Part shown: positions 1-8,963 of the stretch, in pieces
Numbering within the stretch: position 1 is the first letter of the stretch
How the letters are laid out: each line of letters opens with the position of its first letter
NCBI GenBank assembly: GCA_000934385.1
Contig: KN880757.1
Span: 1 to 23,638, forward strand
Direction: 5' to 3'
DNA: 23,638 bases
Source of the DNA: Cylindrobasidium torrendii FP15055 ss-10
Lineage: Eukaryota > Basidiomycota > Agaricomycetes > Agaricales > Physalacriaceae
Position numbers and translations under genes: made by a program
The notes under the pieces: model-generated
What the model was told of the DNA's origin: nothing
What the model saw: only the letters and a program-made list of their open reading frames with translations
Database searches by the model: none

Positions 1-3000
1 TTTGATCCTCTGTTACAAGCCCATCACCTTCGGACCAACCACGGACACGACGCTATCCCGTTTCCAGTGCTATTTGTCGCCCTTGCCGACGAGATGTACG
101 AGCTTCTGGCGAGTGCTGTCCTCCATAGGCACGCTCTGGGAATTCGCACGCCATGCGTGGCATTTTCGCACGATCCTCTCAACTGTCAACTTCGAGCGAT
201 GTGGGCCTGGTCCGCGCCCCATAAGGATCATGAATGTGTGAGTGTCTCCTACTTGACTTTGGCGATCTCTAATATTCCATTTTGTCGGTAACAGCTCGAT
301 GTGCATGTAGCGCACGCACCCTGGTCAGTCACGGCCTCGCACGAGCTCGGAGTCTTCGATATTCAAGACAAGGACTCTGCAACAGGCCTCGCGATGTATC
401 TTCGTTCTATCACAACACCGCTTTACATGGATGCCACGGATGTAATGGTCGAGGTGCCTGCTATCTACAGCAACCTGATGAAGGACTCAGCAACTTTTTG
501 GCGCGTCGACCAGAATCGATTTTTTCACAAGCAGCACGATGGCGCCGAAGGAATCATTCGATGGCTTTGTGATACAGAGTGCGTGTAGCGATTCCCGCAA
601 CGTTCGATCCTGATTCTTATTCCAGGACTTTCTCTGAGAGCCTGTCCTCCCCTACCTCTATCTGGCCGCAACAGTACGTGGGGTGATCCGTTGTCAACAT
701 TGTTTGCTGATACGATACAATATAGGGATGAGCATGGGTATGTCTGTATAGTTGTTTCTATCATTGACTAGCTTACAGAGCACAGGGATGAAGATGAGGT
801 GTACGTCTGTCTGTTTGCTCAATTCTTCCGCTCATTGTTTCCCCAGAGCCGTCAGCACAACCGCTCAAACCGATACTACAAGGCTGTGTGGACTACATCA
901 TCATCCATGATTTTGTGATGACCTGACCCGCATTACTGCAGCGCGGTGGCCAAGAATTCTCTTGCATGGGCTGAGCATTATCTTGCGGAGTGGAGATTGT
1001 AGGTGACGAGCTGCGATACACTGCACTCGCTCATACGTTTCGTCTAGGTCACACGCCGAGATCGTGTTGTATGTCTCCATTGTTTGTCCCTTGATATGGG
1101 GTTAACCTGTTACAGTGCCGACCCTTCTCTATTTTCTGCAGAACAGTATGTCCTTGGACTTCCTAGGCGTTTTAATTCTAATTTGAGCAGAAGTGAGTAC
1201 TACCAGGGAGCCTATCTTGACCCAGACACAGCGTTATCCCGCGGAAATCGCGCCTTAAAGTGCTATTTCCCGCCTCCTGAGTTCCCAGACAAGGATGCGA
1301 CTCCCGAGCCTCTCAAGATGAGCCTTGAATATATTCGACGCGCCCTCCCACCAAGTGGGAATTTGGTAAGCACCCCAATGACTATGTGAAAATCCGTGCA
1401 GCCTGACTGTCCCTCCCGCAGCCACTGACGCGGATGAACCAGGTCACTTTGCCCGTTCTTCCACCAGAAATAGTTCTGGATAATGAGGGCGACATTGGAA
1501 TACCGTTTGATTCATCAACGGTACGATGCTGTGTGCTTTCAAGCTATTCAACCACTCATTGAAATCCAGCCCGAGGATATCCAAGCATTTCTCAACTTTC
1601 GCGCCGCTGCACAAGTTGAAAATTGGGTTCGCATCAGCCTGAATATGGCACCTATTTCGCCGTTGGACCCTGCGATGACGACGTACCTCATGCGCAACAT
1701 TTCGACATTTTCAAAGGTCTCTGAGCTGGCTAAGCAAGCAAATATCACGGCTGGCCCCAGCGAAGCTCTCTACCGAGAAATCTTCGATCTGATCTTTGGC
1801 GCGCACGGCGACGTAGACAAGGTCTACAAGTGGTAAGCCAGTCCGAAGACTTTCTTGGCAATGATTTTGACTAGTCGACACAGCTTTGGGCAAGAAGTAT
1901 TCACGGCCCGCCAGCGTTATTTTGATGAGCAATACACACTCGCAGATGAGAATCTTTCAGCTGATTCTATCTCGGGGTTGGTCGCATACCACAATCACTA
2001 CAACATTGTGCAGAGCGTCAAGTCTCTCCGCGAGAGCGTTTCGTTCAACCAACTGACGACGCCACTCGGGGCTTCTGCCTCAAAGTGCTTTGATAGCATG
2101 GAAAATAATTTTATAGAGCGCAGCAGGGATTTGACGACCAGAGGGGCTTGTTTGATCAGTGACTTTTGCGATTTCAAGAAACATTGGGATATCGAGCACA
2201 ACGACAAGGCTCTCAGTGCTGCCGCCCTTCAAGCGGTCACTCTCGACGTTTCCAAATGTGATGGGGTGCTTTATACCCCTTTGCCCATTGAAATGAGCGC
2301 GGATGACCTCGAAACTGTTTCCTTATTTCGAAAGGCATCTCGAACAACTGGTTCAAGTACGGCTGCGCCGCCTTCGAGGCAGCGCCCACTCCCAAAACCC
2401 TTTCGGGAATCCCTTGATGCACTCATCGACGACGTCCTACCCCCAACGGCAACCCGCGAAGATTTCCGAGGGCAACTCAGATTGTCGGACAACAGCCCGG
2501 TTCGCAGCCAGAGTCAGCATTCAGGCAAGCTTCCTGGTACGTTAGAACCGTTGATGCTGAGCGTTCGGTTTCTGATTATTTAGCAATATGTCTTCCGCTT
2601 GCATTTCTCGAGATCAACCAGAGTGACGCTGATCCAGAGAAAGGAACCCTGCAGACTAACAATCTTGTCATGGCATGCCGATTTTTGATTTCACTTGGAA
2701 TCTATGACTTTCCCGTCTTTGGGTTTTCAACCTCTGGCTCACGCGTTCGCCTGTTCTGTGCATGGGCAGAGACTCCGGAGCTGCAAATCGCCACCGTGCG
2801 AGGGGACTATCAGCTTGACAAGGTGGGGGTCGGGATTCATTGACTGCGACATTATGCTCATAACTGACCTACATGGTTTATAGATCCAGTCGAAGATACT
2901 TCTCGCCGACGCAAACTGTCCCGAGTGGGATATCAGCAAGCCACGGGATGCCATACGACTTGGCCTGTTTCTCCAGCATTTGCGCACCACGCACAGAGAT

Positions 3001-3273
3001 CGCCTCGAGGAAAAATTTGACGAAGTGAAGAAGGAGGTGTCGGAGTCGTGGAAGCACAAGGATAGCTGGACGCCGCGAGAGCGCACGCTTCGTGAGTGGA
3101 AGATGAGCCAGCAGAAGGAAGGTATAGAATACAAGGAATGGATGAAGAAGGTAACGGAGGCGTGGCCCGAATTCTCCAGACTGCAGGCGCAAGTTGAGCA
3201 AGCGCAGGGAGCGGTGGACGAAGCGAATGCGGTATTGGGACAAAGCGATGATGATAATAATTACTGGTGGTGA
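1..3273 (+). CDS. Large multi-exon protein of unknown function (5' partial)
   Basis: I do not recognise this protein. The reading frame is open from base 1, so the start lies upstream. Fourteen exons join in phase to 871 visible residues: 1-237, 295-578, 626-673, 726-737, 786-800, 847-885, 942-998, 1048-1068, 1116-1365, 1422-1520, 1570-1832, 1875-2536, 2584-2822, 2884-3273; the summed length is a multiple of three and all junctions are GT-AG. Exons 3-8 are very small and least certain. The N-terminal part is hydrophobic and well structured (FPVLFVALADEMYELL). Exon 12 ends in a Ser/Pro/Arg-rich linker. Exon 13 holds a compact alpha/beta segment (LPLAFLEINQSD, then DFPVFGFSTSGSRVRLFCAW) that recalls the layout of PD-(D/E)XK-type nuclease-like domains beside fungal kinases, but the usual Lys is Asn here, so this is only a suggestion. 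The last exon is a charged coiled coil (LEEKFDEVKKEV) ending DDDNNYWW. No membrane segment is evident. Confidence 0.72.
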
Positions 3274-4134
3274 TTCTATATACAAAGATAATGCACGACA
3301 TGCTTCTATGTATACCGCACGCTTTACCATCCAACCCACTGGCCTTTGCCGTGAGCTGTACCATGCGGCGAATGAGTCAAACCCTGCTATCTTCTCCTGG
3401 GGGACCTGCAGTACGGCACGCCTGGCTGGTAGGTCAAGTCGTTTGGTAAGTTCTGAGATGCCGTTGGAAGAGACTGTCCAAATGGGAAAAGTCCCGTCTG
3501 AGGGTCTCGAGATGAATTCTTGCACATGAGCTTACACATAAAATTGCCGTGCTAACTTATGCTTGGGACTGTGCTAGTAGCTACTTACCAGGAGCATTAC
3601 AGGGTGATCGAAGGAATCGATGCGCCATCATTTCTGCCGCACTTCCTACTACCATGTCCAAGCGTTAGGAACCCATCCGTTGGACGACTTTCACGAAAGA
3701 AAATCAATGCCGTGGATTCGCGCTATGCTTTGTATCAATGCAGACATCGAAGTGGAGAAGAGACAATAGCTAATAGGTGTGTCTCGAAAAGTTTTTAGCA
3801 CGACCACAAGCCGACATTTGTGGATGTAGGCCGCGACAGTGCCTTCGACACATACAGACGCGATTCAAAACCATCCCCAATCTTACCAGATGCACAACTG
3901 GCCATATCGTCTGTCCTAGGCAGTCGCCGTCAGTTCATGGATCCATTCGATAACTCTGGCTTCCTCTGCGGCGCAGCGAGCGGTACAGAGGGATCAACGC
4001 GTTGGATCGTCCCGGCCCATCGAAAACACATCGCATTTCGCAGCTCTTGATAGGCTTTGCCGAATCAGCCTGGCGCGACTCCACGCTCTTTGGCGCTGCA
4101 ACCCAATGCCCGCGCTCGTCCGCAGCAGGTGGCC
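3274..4134. other. Intergenic region, no gene seen
   Basis: This 861-base stretch contains only short overlapping open frames on both strands, none with a convincing splice pattern, family motif or ATG context. The first 60 bases are probably the 3' untranslated region of the preceding gene. The right end leads into the TATA box at 4135. Confidence 0.5.
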
Positions 4135-4141
4135 TATAAAA
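4135..4141 (+). promoter_or_regulatory. TATA box of small gene 1
   Basis: TATAAAA, 73 bases before the ATG at 4208 and only 34 before an in-frame ATG at 4169. With a typical start of transcription about 30 bases downstream, the ATG at 4169 would have almost no leader, which favours 4208. Confidence 0.55.
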
Positions 4142-4207
4142 CCCCGCTGTTCTCGTCGCTGTCTCCACATGTTCATCCTGAACTTCCTCCATACGTTCGC
4201 GGCCGAG

Positions 4208-4549
4208 ATGGTCGAGTCCATCAACTCCTGCTCGTCACACACCACCAAGAGTGTATCGTCCTCTATCTCGTCCTCGGCATCATCTATCGCATCGTCTATC
4301 TCGGAATGGGACTGGGATTGGGACACCGTTGATGATGAGGTAGACATCCAAGAAGAAGAGGTCGCAGCGCTATCCAACCTGGTCATACAACGCCCACAAT
4401 ACCCTTGTTTCGTCGTTCTCGAGGACATACCCTCTATACCCCAGCACAATCCACGAGGAGGGCCATTACTACCAGCGTGGAGTACCGAAGTCGCCCCTGC
4501 AAGAAAGGGCAGGAGGCGGCCCAGGCCTCGGCCACTCATCCAGTTATAA
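4208..4549 (+). CDS. Small Ser-rich/acidic/basic orphan protein (small gene 1)
   Basis: Single-exon frame of 113 residues from ATG 4208; an in-frame ATG at 4169 would add 13 residues but lies too close to the TATA box. The protein has a long Ser/Ile/Ala run (about residues 8-34), a strongly acidic stretch with WDWDWD and DEVDIQEEE (35-52), a short ordered segment (CFVVLEDIPSIP) and a very basic tail (ARKGRRRPRPRP). There is no signal peptide, membrane segment or recognised domain; the charge layout suggests an intrinsically disordered, perhaps nuclear, protein. It is the first of five co-oriented small genes, each with its own TATA box. The positioned TATA box and the polarised composition support a real gene, but an untranslated transcript cannot be excluded. 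Confidence 0.55.
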   Translation: MVESINSCSSHTTKSVSSSISSSASSIASSISEWDWDWDTVDDEVDIQEEEVAALSNLVIQRPQYPCFVVLEDIPSIPQHNPRGGPLLPAWSTEVAPARKGRRRPRPRPLIQL

Positions 4550-4794
4550 TGACCTTTGAATGGGGACAATCTCGACTTGTGGCATAACCCTTATGTATCA
4601 TCATATTTCTCTTGCTGTATCTATTATACCTTTCCCCTCCACCGCCAATGAAGACCCAGCCTGACAACAGGTCACATTATACCCTCAATTCTCTTCACAC
4701 CAGACCTTCGTTCATCCCGCTACATGGGACATTGTTCGTGGCCTTTTTGTCATCGACAATCTTTGCAGACAAAGACTCAATGCAGCGGCAGACT

Positions 4795-4800
4795 TATAAA
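4795..4800 (+). promoter_or_regulatory. TATA box of small gene 2
   Basis: TATAAA followed by CTCGCAAG, 44 bases before the ATG at 4839. The same TATAA-purine-CTCGCA-purine-G core occurs before small gene 3. Confidence 0.65.
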
Positions 4801-4838
4801 CTCGCAAGATTCTGAGCATTTTCTCCACGTCCAGCAAG

Positions 4839-5525
4839 ATGCCCTCCATGTCGCAACGCCGTGGCCGACCCATCCGGATTCCACCCCGTATCATCCTTAC
4901 TCCTCCACCGACACCAGGCGCGTACCCCGCCCTCCACGTCGCAGCCGGTCTCTCGAAGAAGCACCACGGCGGAAAGGTTATCTATGACCCTGGCGTGGAA
5001 TGTAGTGGCTACGACGCCGACGAGGAACGCTCAGAGCCCATCTACCGCCTGAACGGCACGACCCGCCGTGGTCGTCACACCGCCGGACCTTTGTATGGTC
5101 TACACGATGGCGCATCGAACTCGGACTTGTCGACGGCAAAAGTACAAAATGCTCAGAGGGTCCAAGTGACAGAGTATGCACTCACGGACTACCCGAGATT
5201 TCTATGGGCAAGGAGGGAACCAGAACATGCCGAAACCAAATTCACTATTGTGGCTCCTCCCGTGAATCCGACGAGCTCTCCCGTTCCAAGAAAGACATCC
5301 ATCACATCGACATCTCCTTCAACGATCTCTTCTTCTAAAAAGGGAGTTTATGCTCTAGCTCGCGACGCTATGGTCTTGGCCTCTGCCTTTGTTGATGCCA
5401 CTGGCCAGCCCTGCGTGCCATCCCCACAGGACATGTATAATAAACCGGAGCAAGTGCCTCAATGGAGCTTCAGGCGTGTTCGGTCTGCGCTGAGGACCGC
5501 TGGACTCAACTTGCGTGGACGCTGA
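4839..5525 (+). CDS. Pro-rich orphan protein (small gene 2)
   Basis: Uninterrupted frame of 228 residues from ATG 4839. The N-terminus is basic and proline-rich (QRRGRPIRIPPRIILTPPPT), followed by a segment with HVAAGLSKKHHGGKVIYD, a central region around YALTDYPRFLWARREPEH, a Ser/Thr-rich linker (about residues 145-168), and a C-terminal part (KKGVYALARDAMVLASAF ... FRRVRSALRTAGLNLRGR) that could form amphipathic helices. No signal peptide, transmembrane segment or known domain was recognised. The TATA box 44 bases upstream and the long open frame make it a solid gene. Two features recur in neighbouring genes: a PP-rich stretch and an AGLS-like motif, and a late Lys-Lys-Gly before a hydrophobic/basic tail, as in small gene 5. 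That suggests distant common origin, on weak grounds. Confidence 0.72.
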   Translation: MPSMSQRRGRPIRIPPRIILTPPPTPGAYPALHVAAGLSKKHHGGKVIYDPGVECSGYDADEERSEPIYRLNGTTRRGRHTAGPLYGLHDGASNSDLSTAKVQNAQRVQVTEYALTDYPRFLWARREPEHAETKFTIVAPPVNPTSSPVPRKTSITSTSPSTISSSKKGVYALARDAMVLASAFVDATGQPCVPSPQDMYNKPEQVPQWSFRRVRSALRTAGLNLRGR

Positions 5526-5840
5526 GAATATGGGGCGTCAATTTGATGGACATAGGTGTTGGGGCGTATTTATTACCTACGAACTGGTTCGTAGCATCGT
5601 GTAATGCTAAGATAAAGTTAAGGACTTTATGTCCGTGTCCACAATCATTTGCTGTACGTAGTAACTTAAACATATGTTATCACGCTCCTTGGTCTATTGT
5701 ACATATCACGGTTGCGCAGGAAATAGCCACTTTGCTCTTACTCTATTGTTCTCTGCAATAGCCATAGCATGTGTATATGCTATATCCAACCGTAGTCCTC
5801 GGTTTGGCCGGCGTGAGAAACAATTGAATGACACAATAGT
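5526..5840. other. Intergenic region, no gene seen
   Basis: This AT-richer spacer of about 315 bases lies between small genes 2 and 3 and has no convincing coding frame. It should hold the 3' end of gene 2 and the upstream control region of gene 3. Confidence 0.5.
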
Positions 5841-5848
5841 TATATAAG
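5841..5848 (+). promoter_or_regulatory. TATA box of small gene 3
   Basis: TATATAAG followed by CTCGCAGG, 57 bases before the ATG at 5898. It matches the core promoter of small gene 2 beyond the TATA box itself. Confidence 0.65.
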
Positions 5849-5897
5849 CTCGCAGGGAACTAGATAGGCCTCTGCAAGTTACCCACCTACACTCATC

Positions 5898-6359
5898 ATG
5901 GCATCCACGTCTTCTCCTGATATTCGAACACGCAAGATTTCGCGTCCACAGCGCCTGCGCCGTAAGAGCGACTGCTGCGGCCCGCCTCCCGCACAACTAC
6001 AACCACATCATCCCGACGTCCCGCCGGTCCCACCACTGCCGTTCATCACGAGCAGGTCAAGCAAAGACAGTGAAATGTCAGTAAAGACACCTGTGGCTCG
6101 TCTAGAGCAGGGGACAGTGATTATAAGCGTGAGCCAGAGGTAAGCAGCTTGCATACAAGCCCGGAGTTGGCGCCCCAAGTCCTCATCGTGGGTCACAGAA
6201 TGGCAGCAATATATCGCTCTGCAAGACGAAAGCTCTCTCGAGGATCATGATAATTGTCCAAACAAAATGGACCTGATAGAAAGCCCGTTGAGAGATTTGT
6301 TTGACAGGCTCGAGTTGAATAACTCCGTAGCCTATTTGGACTTCATTGACTTGTTGTAA
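5898..6359 (+). CDS. Two-exon small orphan protein (small gene 3)
   Basis: Exon 1 5898-6128 and exon 2 6180-6359, separated by a 51-base GT-AG intron in phase 0 (donor GTGAGC, acceptor CCAAG); joined length gives 136 residues. Unspliced, the frame stops at 6141, yet the same frame beyond the stop stays open and protein-like, which is the main support for the intron. The N-terminal half is basic with two adjacent Cys (RRKSDCCGPPP) and a proline-rich stretch; the C-terminal half is acidic and helical (SSWVTEWQQYIALQDESS ... LRDLFDRLELNN). No known domain, signal peptide or membrane segment was found. A TATA box lies 57 bases before the ATG. Function unknown; the basic-then-acidic layout hints at a small interaction or regulatory protein. 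Confidence 0.68.
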
Positions 6360-6793
6360 ATGTATTCTGTTTCTTGGAGGTCACAGAGATTAATCGTACC
6401 AGCGTGTATATGTTTGTGGTATTCTATTATATACATGCAAAATAAGCGGATATTCCTACTGAGCCTCAGGCTCGAGTGAGTAGTTGTGAAGGTGATCGCG
6501 GAAGGCGGGATCGGAGCCGGTTGATGATGAATTGATGGCGCATCATAAATGGTCTTCCTGCTTTCGTAAGTATAACACCAAAGTCAAACGCCCCAAAATC
6601 AATTTCTAAATATCACAAAAGATTCAAGCCTCAAGATTTAGATTCCCATAGTATTTTCACGCTGAGTCGTAACGTAACGTAAGCCCCCATTGACAACAAC
6701 AAGGCTGACAGTTTCGAGGCCTGGTGACTAGCAACAGCACTTTTTGTCCATACAAAGAACAACACTCCACAGTCCGCGTGAGGTGATTGTGAG
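6360..6793. other. Intergenic region, no gene seen
   Basis: About 430 bases without a convincing coding frame. It presumably carries the 3' end of small gene 3 and the promoter of small gene 4, whose TATA-like element begins at 6794. Confidence 0.5.
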
Positions 6794-6799
6794 TATAAG
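6794..6799 (+). promoter_or_regulatory. TATA-like element of small gene 4
   Basis: TATAAG, 94 bases before the ATG at 6888, with a pyrimidine-rich leader between the two (TTTCTTCATTGTCTTTCC). Confidence 0.45.
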
Positions 6800-6887
6800 T
6801 AGTCTAGCTTTCTTCATTGTCTTTCCACCAACGCCGCCTCAGTCAACCACCCAAAGCAATCTTGGCCCGCAATCTAGTGCTTCTACA

Positions 6888-7214
6888 ATGCATCCCACAA
6901 GAACATCCGTCGAGACCTTTGCCATGCCTCGTTCTTTGCGTCGACATTCATCATACTTTATGAGGCGTCAACATAGCCTTCAAAGTGATTCTCAGGTAAA
7001 TAATCCACTTATTCACTTGTGGTATTAGCGATGGTTGACGAGTGACCTCAAGCTCTCTACGAGCACAATCGAGAGCATCTACATCACTGCTGTTCCGCTG
7101 TCGGAATCATCTTTGGCATCTGAGGCGTGTGCCACTGGCACTGCGAAGCCGCGCGCCACAAAACGGGCTCGCTCCCTTAGTGCACTTCTCAGGCGCTTAT
7201 TGTGTTTTCAATAA
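6888..7214 (+). CDS. Two-exon small basic orphan protein (small gene 4)
   Basis: Exon 1 6888-6995 ends at a GTAAAT donor. The downstream frame is open to TAA at 7212 and reads as one protein (STSTIESIYITAVPLSESSL ... KRARSLSALLRRLLCFQ). Two acceptors keep the frame: TTAG giving exon 2 from 7029 (33-base intron, 97 residues) or CAAG giving exon 2 from 7053 (57-base intron, 89 residues). The second is closer to normal intron size here and resembles the CCAAG acceptor of small gene 3. The protein is basic and Ser-rich, with an RR/SLRRHS patch near the start and a basic amphipathic C-terminal helix. No known domain or signal peptide. The penultimate LCFQ is not a CaaX box, because the Cys is at the wrong place. 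Confidence 0.58.
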
Positions 7215-7805
7215 TGGGATGTATATGCATTAGACTCCATTACATACTTTTGAAAAGTGAGTTTAATGAATCAATGTGTGTTTTCTTAGCATTATGAAGA
7301 TATATGAACACCTGATTGCGAAGCCCGTGAACGATTCAGAGGTGAGTAGCAGATCTGTGTCAATGTCGAGTGAGTAGCCTCAAGAAGACTTGTGCTGTGA
7401 TGACAAACATCAGACCAAGCTTCGAAGCTTGAAGCTTGCAGAAGCTAGTTAAGTACTCAGACGCCCACAATCAATGATCGGGAAGGCGCATCAGCTGCCG
7501 ATCGGTTACTGACCTTCTGTCCTCTGACCTTCATGTACACCAGTGAGTCCTCCGTCGGGGAAGATTTCGTGGAGTAACAAAATAATTTCGCAAACCCTTA
7601 CTCCACCGCGTGCGACTCGGGGTCATCTCGGACGCGCAAAAAGTCAACCTCGAAGCCATTTTCGGCCTGATCCTTTGTCCTCGATACTTCTCCCGCATGG
7701 CCCCGTAACTACTTTTCTTCTCGGTACGATGCTGTGTCTAAACTTCTATTCTGCATGCAAATTAGCACCAACAACGTTCCCACGCTGGTTGCGGGGTTAA
7801 AGGAG
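7215..7805. other. Intergenic region with a palindrome, no gene seen
   Basis: About 590 bases without a supportable gene. A short open stretch from ATG 7296 (MKIYEHLIAKPVNDSE) ends at a GTGAGT-like donor, but no matching following exon could be found. A 16-base HindIII-type palindrome lies at 7416-7431. Confidence 0.45.
7416..7431. repeat. 16-bp perfect palindrome with overlapping AAGCTT units
   Basis: CAAGCTTCGAAGCTTG is its own reverse complement and is followed directly by GAAGCTTGCAGAAGC, so AAGCTT occurs three times within 25 bases. A related CTTCAAG repeat lies at 9713-9743. It is probably simple-sequence expansion. Confidence 0.6.
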
Positions 7806-7813
7806 TATAAAAG
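7806..7813 (+). promoter_or_regulatory. TATA box of small gene 5
   Basis: TATAAAAG, 50 bases before the ATG at 7856, at the usual spacing. Confidence 0.7.
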
Positions 7814-7855
7814 GACAGTTGCACGACTTCTTGAGCTATTACGCCCATTACAGCC

Positions 7856-8563
7856 ATGGCCTCTAATTTGCCTGCCACAAGAACAGACATCCCTCAGAGC
7901 CCCAGCGGCTCTCGGCGCTCATCCGACAGCTCACAAGTGCTGCACATTCCACCTTCACCCAAGTACCCGCCACCTCTGCCGCCATCGCCACTGTCGTCCA
8001 TATCATTCGCTGGTTTGAGCTCTCGCTCGAATACACCCACGAGCATGACGCCGTCAACTACGATGAGATCGTACACGCACGATCCACCACCACCAGGACC
8101 GCATCACTACAGGCCACAAACCTATGATGACTGGCTGGCTGTCGCGCAAAAAGACGGTCCCTCAGCGGCAGGTCGAATGCCCGCATCAGGCCGTCTGGTG
8201 GATGACAAGTACAACCACATCCGCGCAAGTTTACCTCCGGCGCGACGATGCCAGCGCTGTACACATGCCTACTATATAACCCAGGCGGACGGGCTAACGC
8301 GAAACGGAAATACACTCACGCCTTGCGACTCTGTGGATGCGACATTGGAAGAGTATCTCGATGGACGCGCTGCACTTTCCTTTGTCGATTCGCCCGCGGA
8401 CACGGACGTCCTGATTTCCACGAGATGTCCACGATGCGATGCTATCGATCCTTTTCATCCAGTGAGCAGGGCCCATGTCTCTCATATGCGACGAGGGAGC
8501 CAAGTTTCTCCAGCTAAGAAGGGTATTTTGAAGCTCAAGACCCTATTTCGGATACCAGACTAA
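7856..8563 (+). CDS. Pro/Ser-rich protein with two CxxC pairs (small gene 5)
   Basis: Uninterrupted frame of 235 residues with ATG 50 bases after a TATAAAAG box. The first 85 residues are disordered and Pro/Ser-rich (PPSPKYPPPLPPSPLSS, SRSNTPTSMTPS). From about residue 86 the sequence looks folded: YDDWLAVAQ, then CQRC (132-135), a central Cys157, and CPRC (191-194). Two CxxC pairs with a spacer of 55 residues are the usual signature of a structural zinc site (zinc ribbon or treble clef), although I cannot assign a named family. His201 and His207 follow the second pair and could also take part. The C-terminus (AKKGILKLKTLFRIPD) is basic and helical. No signal peptide or membrane segment, so a cytosolic or nuclear place is likely. 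Best-supported member of the small-gene cluster. Confidence 0.75.
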   Translation: MASNLPATRTDIPQSPSGSRRSSDSSQVLHIPPSPKYPPPLPPSPLSSISFAGLSSRSNTPTSMTPSTTMRSYTHDPPPPGPHHYRPQTYDDWLAVAQKDGPSAAGRMPASGRLVDDKYNHIRASLPPARRCQRCTHAYYITQADGLTRNGNTLTPCDSVDATLEEYLDGRAALSFVDSPADTDVLISTRCPRCDAIDPFHPVSRAHVSHMRRGSQVSPAKKGILKLKTLFRIPD

Positions 8564-8963
8564 TTGAGCTGGTGTGTACTACGGTTGTAACACATGCCGC
8601 AATATATTTCTTTGCCAAGAAACCGGAGAATTATCTTCGACGTGTTCACCTTTTGCTGGCAGTATGCCTGAATTTCGATGTTTCTCCCAGCAGCGCCCGT
8701 TCCCAGTTTGTCGAATTAGCCCAGCATTAGCCAGTTGCAGACCGAGATTCCAGCTGATCGAAGTGAGATGAGAGTGAGCATGCCCCTCCGTCGCCAGCAG
8801 TGGTACTGGGATCCGGGCTTTCAATAACTCGAAGTATATTCACTTCGACGATTCCGTCCATTTCACTTCTTTCACAATCACAACGGCTTCTCGCAAACAT
8901 GTTCAGAGAACTACGAACTATGCACCAACTTTGGTTGATTGATTCCCGGCAATAACAGGAGAT
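8564..8963. other. Intergenic region, no gene seen
   Basis: About 400 bases between the end of small gene 5 (+) and the stop of the SDR pseudogene (-), so the two transcription units converge here. A short hairpin-forming stretch near 8830-8850 (TCGAAGT ... ACTTCGA) could help termination. No coding frame was convincing. Confidence 0.45.

Noticed and set aside
2878..3525. 215-residue minus-strand frame
   Set aside because: It is the complement of the well-supported last exon of the large gene; it starts with GTG rather than ATG and has low-complexity Ile/Leu content.
6888..7214. Small gene 4 as a mating pheromone precursor
   Set aside because: The end LCFQ puts the Cys three residues from the end rather than four, so there is no CaaX box, and the rest of the protein is unlike pheromone precursors.
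8574..8824. Cys-containing short frames on both strands
   Set aside because: No ATG context, promoter, splice signal or family motif; probably the 3' flank of small gene 5.
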